The notes below the pieces were generated by a model that ran no database searches, was not told the DNA's origin, and saw only the letters and a program-made list of their open reading frames with translations. Of a DNA stretch of 64,000 nt, positions 7,130 through 16,155 are shown in pieces. Positions within the stretch are counted from its first letter, which is position 1. Every line of letters begins with the position of its first letter. Origin of the DNA: Maribacter sp. MJ134 (GTDB lineage: Bacteria; Bacteroidota; Bacteroidia; Flavobacteriales; Flavobacteriaceae); the NCBI RefSeq assembly GCF_003970695.1, contig NZ_CP034570.1, positions 682,001-746,000 of the forward strand. Direction: 5' to 3'. The position numbers and the translations under genes were made by a program.

Positions 7130-8326
7130 CTATTTTTCGCTTTGCTCAATCCTATTTTCATCGAATGAAGAAGGCAGTAGTTTAGGAATTAATTTTATAA
7201 AAATTGGTAAGAGCACCGCTCCTCCGGGTAAAAGGAAAATAGCTAGTGAGGGAATACTCTTAAATATGTCCAAGAGCTGGCGTTGTACTTTTTTTTTCTC
7301 CTCCTTACTAAGGTCCTTAACCGTAGATTTTGACAACAATGCAACCAATTCCGCACTTTCGGACAGTTCTTTCTGTAGTCGTTTGCTATTTCTCAGAATT
7401 AGCCTGTTGACCAATCTACCCATGTTATCGTAAAATTGCAGGGCCAGATTTTGGTCTTTTAAAAATGGAATCGTTTCAGCGTTCTCAATAAAAAAATGGG
7501 TTACCTGTGCTAAAGCCTCCTGTATATGCTCATGGGCAAAACCTAAGTCTTTTCCTATACCATATATAAACTCGGATTCTTTGTACTCCAAAGAATTATC
7601 TTCCCATACCGTTAAGCAAGCCATATCTAGCAAATAGGCATTCTCCCATTTAGAATCGTTAGCTAAAAGTATATTTCTATAAGAACCATCGAAATTTTGA
7701 TTATCCCCATCAATAAAACTCAGCGATGAGGCTAGCAATTGCGCCAGTTTTTCATCCTTCTTGTTTTTTTCTTTTGAGTTTAAGGCGTGGTAGGTAACGT
7801 TTATTACTAAATATTCTAGCTTTTGGGCGTGTTTCTCTATGTTCTCTGCTTTAGTTAGATACCTTTTGAAGAGCAACACATCAATGAATAACAGGGAATT
7901 GGTGATGAAACTATTAAAGGTTTTACTGATAATGTTATCTTCTAAATATACCCGAGAATCTATAAGTTTCTCCAGCTTGGAAGAAGTTTTACTTCCCGTA
8001 AAAATTTTTCCAAGAAAAGAAGCCTGATTTACCTCCAGGGTTTCATAAAACTTGAATATACATTCTAAAAAATCAGCGAAGTTCCCATCAGTATGCTTAT
8101 CGATAAAGGTGAAGTATAGGGCGTTGAGCAAATTTATTTTTGCTTTCTCGTCTTCCGATAATTTATGCTCAGGAGTAACAAAGGCCGGTAGCCCGGTATG
8201 TATCCCGTAGACAAAACCTGTTTCTCTTAATCCAAAATATAAAGTGTTGAAGTCTTTATAGGTTTCTTGGTAGCTCTTGGCCAAGGACCCAAATTTATCA
8301 ATCCAACCCGAAGCGGATGGGTTCAT
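7130..8326 (-). CDS. LETM1-related biofilm-associated protein
   Basis: The 398-residue protein starts MNPSASGWIDKFGSLAKSY. It is mostly helical and lacks a signal peptide. Its C-terminus (SIPSLAIFLLPGGAVLLPIF, then LIPKLLPSSFDENR) matches the hydrophobic LETM1-like segment. Flavobacterial genomes carry this family as LETM1-related biofilm-associated proteins; mitochondrial LETM1 is an ion-exchange protein of the inner membrane. Here the helical N-terminal ~300 residues have no domain I recognise. It is a single gene convergent with the LytTR regulator (about 70 bp between stops). The biochemical role is unproven. Confidence 0.75.
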   Translation of the reverse strand: MNPSASGWIDKFGSLAKSYQETYKDFNTLYFGLRETGFVYGIHTGLPAFVTPEHKLSEDEKAKINLLNALYFTFIDKHTDGNFADFLECIFKFYETLEVNQASFLGKIFTGSKTSSKLEKLIDSRVYLEDNIISKTFNSFITNSLLFIDVLLFKRYLTKAENIEKHAQKLEYLVINVTYHALNSKEKNKKDEKLAQLLASSLSFIDGDNQNFDGSYRNILLANDSKWENAYLLDMACLTVWEDNSLEYKESEFIYGIGKDLGFAHEHIQEALAQVTHFFIENAETIPFLKDQNLALQFYDNMGRLVNRLILRNSKRLQKELSESAELVALLSKSTVKDLSKEEKKKVQRQLLDIFKSIPSLAIFLLPGGAVLLPIFIKLIPKLLPSSFDENRIEQSEK

Positions 8327-8557
8327 AAGAAAATTCTTTAACCGAATTAGAGTACCAAATTACTACAAAATAAGGAGATCAGAGTAATACCGATAGTATT
8401 AAAAGGATAAATAGATAATATAAAATTAAACGGACCGAGCTTTTGAAACTGATTTAGCTCATTTTCTTGACTTTAACGTTTTTTAACATTCATAAACAAA
8501 CCCTCCCAAAGATTTCTCGTAAGTATTAGTGATTCTAATCTAAAAATTAAACTAAGA

Positions 8558-9268
8558 ATGAAAAAATCAAAATTATTTATGGGCCTAGGGGCACTTGCTA
8601 TTGCGGGAGCCGTGTTGGTTGCAGCAGATCACATTGATGCTCCGGGTACAATGGGTACCACAGCGGACATCGCCGATTTTTATGCTTTTGAACCTTCGGA
8701 AGGTTCGGACAATACCGTATTTGCGGTAGACTTACAGTCTAATGTGCTACCAGATTTGGCATACGGTACATTTGATGAGAATATTTTAACCGAAATCAAT
8801 ATTGATACCAATAACGATTTAGTAGAGGATTTGGTGATACAAGCTATTGCAAGAGATGGTGAAATGTATTTCTTTGGACCAGTTGTACCAAGCGCTACCG
8901 GAACTAGTGGAGAGATAATGGTAGACGCACCTCTTGGGTCTGTTGCCATTTCTATGGACACGGCTATAGTAGAAACCACCGCCGATGGTGTTTCACTCTT
9001 TGCCGGCCCAAGACAAGATGCCTTCTTCTTTGATTTCTTTCAGTTCAATGCGGTAATAGGCGGAATGGCTCCTGAAGGTTTTAAGCCAGCCGGGGACCCA
9101 AACACAACAGATGATGACGATACTACAGGGGTGGACACTTTTGATGGTGCTAACACCATGTCCATTGTAGTAGAAATTCCAAATAGCATGTTAGGGGAGA
9201 CCACCGGTACAAATGCACTGGGTCTTACGGTTTATAAGACTTGGGTTACCACTAATGCAAAACAATAA
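8558..9268 (+). CDS. DUF4331 family exported protein
   Basis: The 236-residue product has a signal peptide (MKKSKLFMGLGALAIAGAVLVAA). The mature N-terminus DHIDAPGTMGTTADIADFYAFEP is the hallmark of DUF4331, with an early His/Asp pair, and the end FDGANTMSIVVEIPNSMLG is also typical. It is shorter than many DUF4331 proteins. It is probably periplasmic or surface-exposed, of unknown function. The next gene, 25 bp downstream, is a second DUF4331-type protein, so the two are likely made together. About 230 bp upstream, with no other gene seen, must hold the promoter. Confidence 0.85.
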   Translation: MKKSKLFMGLGALAIAGAVLVAADHIDAPGTMGTTADIADFYAFEPSEGSDNTVFAVDLQSNVLPDLAYGTFDENILTEINIDTNNDLVEDLVIQAIARDGEMYFFGPVVPSATGTSGEIMVDAPLGSVAISMDTAIVETTADGVSLFAGPRQDAFFFDFFQFNAVIGGMAPEGFKPAGDPNTTDDDDTTGVDTFDGANTMSIVVEIPNSMLGETTGTNALGLTVYKTWVTTNAKQ

Positions 9269-9293
9269 TTAAGAAAAGATAAAAACAAAAAAG

Positions 9294-10073
9294 ATGAAAT
9301 TAGATACAATAAAATACATATTCTTATCATGTTGCGCAGTGGCGGTTTTAGCGTCTTGTAATAATGATGATGACCAAGTAGCTATGAACGAACCTACTTG
9401 TACGGACGGCATAATGAACGGTGATGAAACCGGTGTAGATTGTGGCGGAACCACCTGTCAGCCATGTGAGGATGGTGTTACGCCGCCAATGGAAACGATG
9501 CCGGATTTTTCTGGAACATTTGTTCAGGTAGATTTTATGGGAAGACCAGGAATCAATACGGTTCTTAGTGCAGACGGTACTATTAAGGATGCCCATAACT
9601 TAGCTATTCCGTCGGAGATGGGAGCTATATTTCAAGCTGACTTTGAAGCGAGATTAGAAGCGTATCATGATGTATATGCCGGTTTGTTAGGAGCAGACCC
9701 TGCCGATGTAAATTATGAGAATAATATTCTTGGTTTGGATGCCGCTACGCTTACCGGCTATTTAGCTGCCGATGTTCTAGAAGTAGCACCTAATTTACCT
9801 ACCACATACTTTAATCCTGGAACGGATGCTGATATGGATGGGAGAATTCTTGTTCCAGACGGAGATGAGGTAGCTCTTACAGGTAGAACTCCACAAGATG
9901 ATGTTATCGATATTTCATTGATTCTATTATTTGGAGGAATGGAAGGAGATAGGTTCAGCGGACAAGATACGGATATGGACGGTGTTCAGGATTTACCTAG
10001 ATTAACTTCAGACGGTGTTGGGCTTACCGCTGATATAACTACAACATTCCCATATTTGGGAGCTCCTGAATAA
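9294..10073 (+). CDS. DUF4331-type lipoprotein
   Basis: The 259-residue product is a lipoprotein: the signal IFLSCCAVAVLASC ends in a lipobox Cys followed by NNDDD. A Cys-rich linker (CTDGIMNGDETGVDCGG, then CQPC) common in flavobacterial surface lipoproteins precedes the main domain. The C-terminal part, with GRTPQDDVIDISLILLFGG and LTSDGVGLTAD leading to TTFPYLGAPE, is characteristic of the DUF4331 C-terminal half. The pair 8558/9294 may thus divide tasks between a short and a long member. It is followed by a strong hairpin terminator. Function is unknown. Confidence 0.8.
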   Translation: MKLDTIKYIFLSCCAVAVLASCNNDDDQVAMNEPTCTDGIMNGDETGVDCGGTTCQPCEDGVTPPMETMPDFSGTFVQVDFMGRPGINTVLSADGTIKDAHNLAIPSEMGAIFQADFEARLEAYHDVYAGLLGADPADVNYENNILGLDAATLTGYLAADVLEVAPNLPTTYFNPGTDADMDGRILVPDGDEVALTGRTPQDDVIDISLILLFGGMEGDRFSGQDTDMDGVQDLPRLTSDGVGLTADITTTFPYLGAPE

Positions 10074-10093
10074 GACTATGAAAAAGGAGTTGA

Positions 10094-10120
10094 GGGAGGG
10101 TGGTCAAAGCCCTCCCTTTT
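10094..10120 (+). terminator. intrinsic terminator
   Basis: Perfect 7-bp stem GGGAGGG (10094-10100) / CCCTCCC (10110-10116), 9-nt loop, T-run. It ends the DUF4331 pair. A GTG-initiated frame inside it can be read into the next gene but is not a plausible start. Confidence 0.8.
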
Positions 10121-10165
10121 ATTACGAGTAAAGAGTACATCCAAAAAAACAATAAAAACGAAAAA

Positions 10166-11443
10166 ATGAAACCTATAATTTATATGCTATTTGGTTTTCT
10201 ATTGCTTTCGTGCAATACCAAAAATAAAAACGATATAGCACAGTCTAATGACTACGATAAATATTTAATTACAAATCCTACGGATACTACCTCAAAGTAT
10301 TTTGAGCTATGGAATAAAAAGATACGTTCGGACAGCATGCAACTTACTAGTTTCGGAATAGTCGGTGGTGAGTACAATAGATACTTTAAAGAAACCGGTG
10401 ATATTAGCTTCTTAAAAAAGTCGGAACGAAGTTTACAAAGAGCCGTTGATATTGCAGCAATCGGTAAAGAGGGTTATTTAAGGGCTTTGGCAAGAAATTA
10501 TATCTCCCAACATAGATTCAGGGAAGCACTGGAAATGGCACAGCAGGCAAAGGAATTAGGCGGTGGTCTAAAGGACTCCCATAGCCTTCTCTTTGATATC
10601 CATATGGAATTAGGAAATTATGAGGTAGCGGAGGAATACCTGGGGCGCATAAAAAACATGTCAGATTTCGGTTATCTCATTAGAGTAGCCAAATGGAATG
10701 ATTACAAAGGAGATTTGGATACCACAATTGCCTTTATGGAAAAGGCAAAAGAAAAGGCAGTGGCTTCCAAGAATAAAGAATTATTGCTCTGGAGCTTTAC
10801 AAATATCGCCGATTACTATGGTCATGCGGGCAGAATACAGGACTCCTACCAACATTATCTGAAGGCATTGGCCTTGGATGCGAATAATGCGTATGCGAAA
10901 AAGGGAATAGCTTGGATTGCCTTTTCCCACGATAGAAATCCTGACGAGGCTATGCGTATATTAGATTCAATAACCAAGACGTATAGTGCTCCTGATTACT
11001 TCCTGCTGAAAGCGGAAATTGCAGATTACACCAATGATGACTTAAACCGTATGACAAATTTAGACCGCTATTTTTATAGTGTTCAAAATGACGCCTATGG
11101 AGAAATGTATAATGCCTACAACATTGGTCTTTATTTGGAAGAAACAGCGCAATACGAAAAAGCCTTGGAGCTAGCACAAAAAGAGGTCGCAAACAGACCT
11201 ACACCAGAATCATTTAGTTTATTGGCCTATACCAATCTCAAAATGGGAAAGAAAGATGCGGCAATGAAAATAATTGATGACGAGGTTTTTGGTAAAACCT
11301 TTGAACCTGCCTTACTCTACCATGCAGCTGAAATTTACAAAGCAAATGGAGCTACGGAGAAAGTAAAAGAACTTAAGGGAGAGTTGCTAGGCGCTATTTA
11401 TGAGCTTGGCCCCACTATGGAAAAAAACATCCAGAATTTGTAG
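10166..11443 (+). CDS. TPR-repeat lipoprotein
   Basis: I start at the ATG at 10166 (MKPIIYMLFGFLLLSC, lipobox Cys then NTKNKND), because the longer frame begins inside the upstream terminator. The product is 425 residues. After the lipid anchor it consists of tandem TPR-like helical hairpins, seen for example in YLRALARNYISQHRFREALE, NYEVAEEYLGRIK, SYQHYLKALALDANNAYAKK and QYEKALELAQKEVANRPTPE. It is a membrane-anchored interaction scaffold. It lies downstream of the DUF4331 genes, an association I recall from other Bacteroidota, though the intervening terminator implies at least partial separation. Confidence 0.82.
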   Translation: MKPIIYMLFGFLLLSCNTKNKNDIAQSNDYDKYLITNPTDTTSKYFELWNKKIRSDSMQLTSFGIVGGEYNRYFKETGDISFLKKSERSLQRAVDIAAIGKEGYLRALARNYISQHRFREALEMAQQAKELGGGLKDSHSLLFDIHMELGNYEVAEEYLGRIKNMSDFGYLIRVAKWNDYKGDLDTTIAFMEKAKEKAVASKNKELLLWSFTNIADYYGHAGRIQDSYQHYLKALALDANNAYAKKGIAWIAFSHDRNPDEAMRILDSITKTYSAPDYFLLKAEIADYTNDDLNRMTNLDRYFYSVQNDAYGEMYNAYNIGLYLEETAQYEKALELAQKEVANRPTPESFSLLAYTNLKMGKKDAAMKIIDDEVFGKTFEPALLYHAAEIYKANGATEKVKELKGELLGAIYELGPTMEKNIQNL

Positions 11444-11538
11444 TTTTTTGCCCCTCCCGAAGATCAAAGAATTGCCCTTCTGCGGTGTTCGGGATTTACA
11501 ACTGGATAGTTTTTAGGTTGGATTGTTTTTTTGGAAAG

Positions 11539-11567
11539 CGCCACGGTCTTTAGACCGTGGCGTTTTT
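11539..11567 (+). terminator. intrinsic terminator after TPR lipoprotein
   Basis: Perfect 10-bp stem CGCCACGGTC / GACCGTGGCG with a TTTA loop and five T. Very strong. It lies about 95 bp after the TPR gene stop. Confidence 0.85.
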
Positions 11568-11572
11568 AAATG

Positions 11573-11649
11573 ATGCATTTCATCGAAAATTAAGCTTTCT
11601 TTAAGACTAGTATGGATGAAATGCATATATTTATCGACCAAATGCATAT
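11573..11649. promoter_or_regulatory. inverted and phased ATGCAT repeats
   Basis: A perfect 12-bp inverted repeat, ATGCATTTCATC (11573-11584) and GATGAAATGCAT (11615-11626), is followed by AAATGCATAT at 11619-11628 and again at 11640-11649, offset by 21 bp. Three ATGCAT cores occur within 75 bp. The arrangement looks like an operator region for the short frame at 11732, or a folded RNA. The rest of the ~400-bp interval between 11444 and 11840 holds only the terminator and that short frame. Confidence 0.4.
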
Positions 11650-11731
11650 TTTGGATTTTTTAAGGAAGCCCCAAGCCACTTAAAATAAGAATTGAATTTA
11701 ACCAAAGTAGACCGCTTAAAATTATAATGTT

Positions 11732-11848
11732 ATGGAATATCTTCTTTTTTCTTTATGGATATTAGCAATGGCTGTAATGGTAGGCAAAAGCATAATTGCG
11801 TACCGCGCACTTCAAAAAACACTGAATAGAAAAAACAGTATTATTTAG
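11732..11848 (+). CDS. possible 38-residue membrane peptide
   Basis: An ATG-initiated frame encodes MEYLLFSLWILAMAVMVGKS followed by a basic tail. That is one hydrophobic helix and a positively charged C-terminus, the usual topology of small single-pass membrane proteins. The stop overlaps the stop of the convergent MMPL transporter gene. It sits directly downstream of phased ATGCAT repeats, which might be its operator. No homology is recognised, and a chance frame is possible. Confidence 0.3.
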   Translation: MEYLLFSLWILAMAVMVGKSIIAYRALQKTLNRKNSII

Positions 11849-14090
11849 TCTTTAACAATTTTCTTATTAATACGGGTAGTAGTAAAAGGTCCAATACAAG
11901 GGCGGTTACCAAGGTTACACTTATGATGAGTCCTATGGTTATACTGGGTTGATGAATGGAGAAAAGCATAACCAGAAAACCAAAAAAGAGTATAATGGTC
12001 GTTATCACCAAGGCTCTACCGGTTTGCACAAAAGTTTTTTCAAGTGCTTTTTCCTGTGATAGTCCTTGGGCTATTCCCAGTTTATACTTTCCGAGAAAAT
12101 GAATGGTATCGTCCACGGCAATACCAAAAACGATAGCGAAGACTACGGATAAAGATGCCTCTAAAGGAATTCCCAAGAAACCTAGAATACTACCGGCAAA
12201 TACAATAGGCAGTAAATTAGGAACCAAGGATATAAGAAACATTTTAAAGTTTCTGAAAACAAGGACCATAATAACGCCTATGACAAGTAACCCATATAAT
12301 AATCCCTCTAACAAACTTGTGCGGATATATTCTGAATTTTTATCCAACAACATACTTTTCCCCGTAACCTTCACCTTCACCAAGTTTGGATTTAGTTCTC
12401 TTGCGGCAAAATCATCTATCTGCTTATAAATCACCATAAGACTATCCGTGCCTACGTCTTGTAGTTTTCCATTGATTCTCGCTATTTGCTCCGTAGGATT
12501 TACAAAGCGGGCTAGTTGTTTACGAGCTAGCTTTTTTGCGTCTTTTTTATAGCGCTCAAAAAGAATTTCGTTCTCTGGAAGTGCAAAATATTCCGATTTA
12601 TTTAAATGATGTGCCTTATTGATAATTTTGTAAGGTAGGTTGGCAGACTGCAAATTACCAATGCTCTTTATCTCTTTTAGGTAGGTCGTGAGCTTCTCTA
12701 TTTCTTGCGCAACGGAAAAATCCGTGACCTTAGCGCTACCCTCTGACATAACCGCAATTTCCAAGGGTCTAAACCCTGCATAGTTTTCTTGAAAAAAGTT
12801 AAAATCCGCCGCTATTTTGCTCTCGTTGGGTAGCGTTTGCTTAAACTCATAATTTGTGCTGATATGATTGATACCAATGATACACAACAACGTAAAAACT
12901 AGTGTTCCATAGAGTATGGCTTTTGGATGGTTTCTCGTAAACACATTAATCCGAAGTAGATAATTCACCCATTTCTTGGAAATACTTTTTTGACCAATGA
13001 GTACCTTTTCGGGGATACTTATTAAAAGGGAACCTGTAAAAAAAATCACCGTTAAATAGGCCACTATAACACCCATGGCCGCATTAATCCCAAAATCTTG
13101 GATACTTACCAGCCTCGAAGATAGCAAGGTAATAAAACCAATGGCAGTGGTAAGCGAGGTCAGTAAGGTGGTGAGCCCTACTTCCTTTAGTGAGGAAGCT
13201 ATAGCGGTATATTTATGGAGTCCGTTCTGTATTTTTCTAATAAAGCTATCCGTGATATGAATCACGTCGGAAGTACCCACAATGAGCATCAATACCGGAT
13301 AGAAGGCCGCCATGGCGTTTAATTCTTTTCCCATAACAGACAACAAGCCAAGAAAAAGTAAAAGCGAAAGTCCAATGGATAATACCGAAATGAATACCAC
13401 AGGAATACTTCTGTAGACCAATAATAGTATGATAAAAACCAGAATACTGGCAACAAGGGTCGTTTTAAGGACTTCACTCTTCTGCATCTCTACAATGGCT
13501 TCATAAAAAAAAGCCCTGCCTAGAATATGGTAATCGTTTAGTTCGTTGGCCTTAAGCGCGTTACGTAACTGGTTTAGTAATATTTCAGACTTCTCATAGT
13601 CTAGATTATCAATGGTTTGTAATGCCACGACTAAAGAAGTTCCTTTCTCGTCTATAAGTGCATTCACGAACAATTCATCTTCCTGTATTTTTAACCAATC
13701 TTTTGCATATTGATTTTTATCGTCCTTATGAATTATAGGGAGAGTGGTGTAACCAAATGAGGTTTTTAATGGATAAGAAAGTGTTGTTATAGACGAGCTC
13801 TCGGTAACAAAATCAAAAGTTTTACTTTCCTCGGAAAACTGATGGAATCTATTTAGAAATCCCTGTTCAAAAACGGTGCTATCACTTTTAACGGCGACCA
13901 ATAAAAAGTTGTCATCCGTTCCAAATTCTGCAACATAGTCTTGATAAAATTCCAAATCGGGGTCCTCTTCTGGAAAAAACTGGCTAAAATCGAAAGAGAA
14001 TTTCAAATTTTCCAGAACGGAGGCAGACAGTATGCCCAGGCCTATGAACAGAACTATGAATATTTTTTTTAAAATAGAAAAACTGTTCAT
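11841..14090 (-). CDS. MMPL/RND-family transporter
   Basis: I chose the ATG at 14090 (MNSFSILKKIFIVLFIGLGIL), giving 749 residues; the longer frame would cross into the divergent gene. It has the RND/MMPL arrangement: one N-terminal helix, a large periplasmic loop, a membrane block of about five helices (VASILVFIILLLVYRSIPVV ... MLIVGTSDVIHITDSFI), a second loop, and a second block (GVIMVLVFRNFKMFLISLVP ... FGIAVDDTIHFLGKYK). The Asp-containing GTSDVIHI and AVDDTIHF motifs are the proton-relay segments. It probably exports a lipid or hydrophobic compound across the inner membrane. It is divergent from an outer-membrane barrel gene. Confidence 0.88.
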   Translation of the reverse strand: MNSFSILKKIFIVLFIGLGILSASVLENLKFSFDFSQFFPEEDPDLEFYQDYVAEFGTDDNFLLVAVKSDSTVFEQGFLNRFHQFSEESKTFDFVTESSSITTLSYPLKTSFGYTTLPIIHKDDKNQYAKDWLKIQEDELFVNALIDEKGTSLVVALQTIDNLDYEKSEILLNQLRNALKANELNDYHILGRAFFYEAIVEMQKSEVLKTTLVASILVFIILLLVYRSIPVVFISVLSIGLSLLLFLGLLSVMGKELNAMAAFYPVLMLIVGTSDVIHITDSFIRKIQNGLHKYTAIASSLKEVGLTTLLTSLTTAIGFITLLSSRLVSIQDFGINAAMGVIVAYLTVIFFTGSLLISIPEKVLIGQKSISKKWVNYLLRINVFTRNHPKAILYGTLVFTLLCIIGINHISTNYEFKQTLPNESKIAADFNFFQENYAGFRPLEIAVMSEGSAKVTDFSVAQEIEKLTTYLKEIKSIGNLQSANLPYKIINKAHHLNKSEYFALPENEILFERYKKDAKKLARKQLARFVNPTEQIARINGKLQDVGTDSLMVIYKQIDDFAARELNPNLVKVKVTGKSMLLDKNSEYIRTSLLEGLLYGLLVIGVIMVLVFRNFKMFLISLVPNLLPIVFAGSILGFLGIPLEASLSVVFAIVFGIAVDDTIHFLGKYKLGIAQGLSQEKALEKTFVQTGRALVITTIILFFGFLVMLFSIHQPSITIGLIISVTLVTALVLDLLLLPVLIRKLLKTK

Positions 14091-14200
14091 GTAATACGAA
14101 TGGGGTCTTTGTTCTGAATCCTCTGCGAAATTAATCAAACTAGAACAGTTTTCTCCAAAAAAAGACGGCTCAAGCGAGAGGAAGTTGGTAAATTGTAACG

Positions 14201-15298
14201 ATGAAAAAGAATTACTTGGCTTTGGTATTAATTTGTGCTTTGATGTACCCGTTATCAGCAATAGCTCAAAAGCGGACCAAAAAGGTCAGAGACAGCACTA
14301 AAAACTTTCAATTAACGGCACTTCCGGTCTTATTTTTTCTTCCAGAAACAGGGCTTGGTTTTGGTGGCCTGGGACTTTCCACTTTTCGGTTGAAAGGAGA
14401 GCCTAAAGAATCCAGACCAAGTTCGGTGCAGTTGGGCCTAACTTTTACAAGTAAAAAGCAGTTGTTGTTCTTTATGCCCTTTGAAATTTATTCGGATAAT
14501 GAAAAGTGGCGTTTTATAGGGGAATTAGGATACTACCAATACTTCTACAACTATTATGGTAGGGGCGTTAACTCACAGGAAGAAGATTTAGAAACCTACG
14601 ATGCAGATTTCCCCAGACTACGTTTTTCGGCGTTGCGAGAAGTCTTCCCCGGTATTTCCATCGGTATGGGTTACGAGTTTGACGGTTACAACGTAATTAA
14701 TTTAGAACCTGATGGATTACTGGATAATTCTAACGAAATTGGAAAAGATGGAGGTACGGTATCCAATCTTGGCCTAGTGGCCTTTTATGATACCAGAGAT
14801 AATATATTTTTTCCTACGAAAGGCTTTTTTCTTCAAACCAGTGCTTTCACTGCCATGAAATTTCTGGGCTCTTCTTTTGCCTACAGTAAATTGGAAATTA
14901 ACGCTAGTTATTATAAACAATTAAAAGGGAACCATATTTTAGCCAGTAATGTATTTCTTGGTACAAGAAGTGAGAATGCACCTTTCCTTGATTTAAATTC
15001 TTTAGGAACTAGACGTACAAGAGGGCATAATGCCAGACGCTTTCAAGATAACGCAGAACTCAGCGCAGTAGTAGAGTATCGGTTTCCTATTTCCGGTAGG
15101 TTCGGAGGGGTGCTTTTTGGCTCAACAGGAACCGTTTCTCCAACTTTGGGAGATACTTTCTCTTCTGGATTCAGAAATGCCGTAGGTACTGGTTTGCGGT
15201 ATATCGTGAATAAAAAAGAAGGTACACGTATCCGAGTGGATTATGGGATTTCATCCGAGGGCGGACAATTTTATTTTACGATTAACGAAGCATTTTAA
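14201..15298 (+). CDS. BamA/TamA-family outer-membrane beta-barrel
   Basis: The 365-residue product has a signal peptide (MKKNYLALVLICALMYPLSAIAQ). The rest is made of alternating beta-strands: PETGLGFGGLGLSTF, WRFIGELGYYQYFYNYYGRG, GLVAFYDTRDNIFFPTKGFF (the D-TRD-N-x-F-P-x-G signature of Omp85 barrels) and FRNAVGTGLRYIVNKKEGTR near the end. No POTRA domains are present, so it is a barrel-only member of the family. It lies divergent from the MMPL transporter with about 110 bp between starts, so the two may be co-regulated inner- and outer-membrane parts of one pathway; that is inference. Confidence 0.85.
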   Translation: MKKNYLALVLICALMYPLSAIAQKRTKKVRDSTKNFQLTALPVLFFLPETGLGFGGLGLSTFRLKGEPKESRPSSVQLGLTFTSKKQLLFFMPFEIYSDNEKWRFIGELGYYQYFYNYYGRGVNSQEEDLETYDADFPRLRFSALREVFPGISIGMGYEFDGYNVINLEPDGLLDNSNEIGKDGGTVSNLGLVAFYDTRDNIFFPTKGFFLQTSAFTAMKFLGSSFAYSKLEINASYYKQLKGNHILASNVFLGTRSENAPFLDLNSLGTRRTRGHNARRFQDNAELSAVVEYRFPISGRFGGVLFGSTGTVSPTLGDTFSSGFRNAVGTGLRYIVNKKEGTRIRVDYGISSEGGQFYFTINEAF

Positions 15299-15304
15299 CT
15301 TCAA

Positions 15305-16087
15305 CTATAACTCAATATAGTTGTCCAAATCCAGAGTCCAGTCGTAATTTTTATAGGCAATATCAATATCCTTGGTGGTTGGAATAAGGTTCAGATTCTT
15401 AAGTATTTTCTTAACACCACTTTTGCCACCAAAATCCCCTCTAAACCAACTGAATAAGGATGTCACTGCCACCTCTTTTTTAGAAGCATCGTAGATGGTG
15501 GAACCAGATAGGTATTTTTCGGTACCCTTATCAAACTGTTCATCAAGTCTTTCCCATTCGTAAATAGCCACCGGAGGGCAATCCTTGGCACCACAGTTAA
15601 GCGCAAAATGTATTCGGTAATCCCTCTTGTCCACTCTGAGTTTGCGTTCCAACTTATTCGGAAACCATTTTCTAATGCGTCCAAGACCATACTCCCATTG
15701 CGATTTTCTAATGATGCCATGTTCAATTTTAGCAAATGATATCGTATCACCAGCAATGGGTATTTGTTCATTCTTGAAAAAACTACCCCTATCTTCATAA
15801 AGTTTAGGATTGTCCTTGAGTATGTCTAAAATGTAGGCATTATAAACATTTACCCAAAAAGCCAATTTTTTTTTGTCGTTGTCTAAGGCTAGTTCTAGGT
15901 CCTTAAGAGTAGAATTTGCGAATACACCGCGTATTTCTTTAGTATCTTCACCGTTCAAAGCTTGTGCTAGGAATTTTTCAGATAATTCATTGTAATCAAT
16001 GTTAGCTGCACTTTGAGCAGTGACATTGTTTTTGCAGGCAACGAGCATGATAGCTAAAAGAGAAAAAACAAAATAGGAGTTCTTCAT
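15305..16087 (-). CDS. DUF547 domain-containing lipoprotein
   Basis: The 260-residue product has a lipoprotein signal (FVFSLLAIMLVAC). The DUF547 domain is recognised from KLAFWVNVYNAYILDIL, the central FAKIEHGIIRKSQW and the Cys-containing IHFALNCGAKDCPPVAIY, ending with YDWTLDLDNYIEL. DUF547 proteins are widespread in bacteria and plants; the H and C residues suggest a papain-like or thiol-linked fold, but activity is unknown. It is convergent with the barrel gene (7 bp between the frames) and divergent from the glycosyltransferase gene. Confidence 0.87.
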   Translation of the reverse strand: MKNSYFVFSLLAIMLVACKNNVTAQSAANIDYNELSEKFLAQALNGEDTKEIRGVFANSTLKDLELALDNDKKKLAFWVNVYNAYILDILKDNPKLYEDRGSFFKNEQIPIAGDTISFAKIEHGIIRKSQWEYGLGRIRKWFPNKLERKLRVDKRDYRIHFALNCGAKDCPPVAIYEWERLDEQFDKGTEKYLSGSTIYDASKKEVAVTSLFSWFRGDFGGKSGVKKILKNLNLIPTTKDIDIAYKNYDWTLDLDNYIEL

Positions 16088-16155
16088 GATTTACTTAATA
16101 TATTTTCACTTACGTAAAGATAGTGTTACAGGTTTTGAAAATGAGTCGAAAAAAC

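Noticed and set aside
7125..7433. Plus-strand frame opposite the LETM1-related gene
   Set aside because: It is the complement of a conserved coding region with a clear family assignment.
10100..10165. Longer GTG start of the TPR lipoprotein
   Set aside because: It begins inside a strong terminator hairpin, and the ATG at 10166 gives a clean lipoprotein signal.
14091..14261. N-terminal extension of the MMPL transporter
   Set aside because: It would overlap the divergent barrel gene; the ATG at 14090 begins the first membrane helix.
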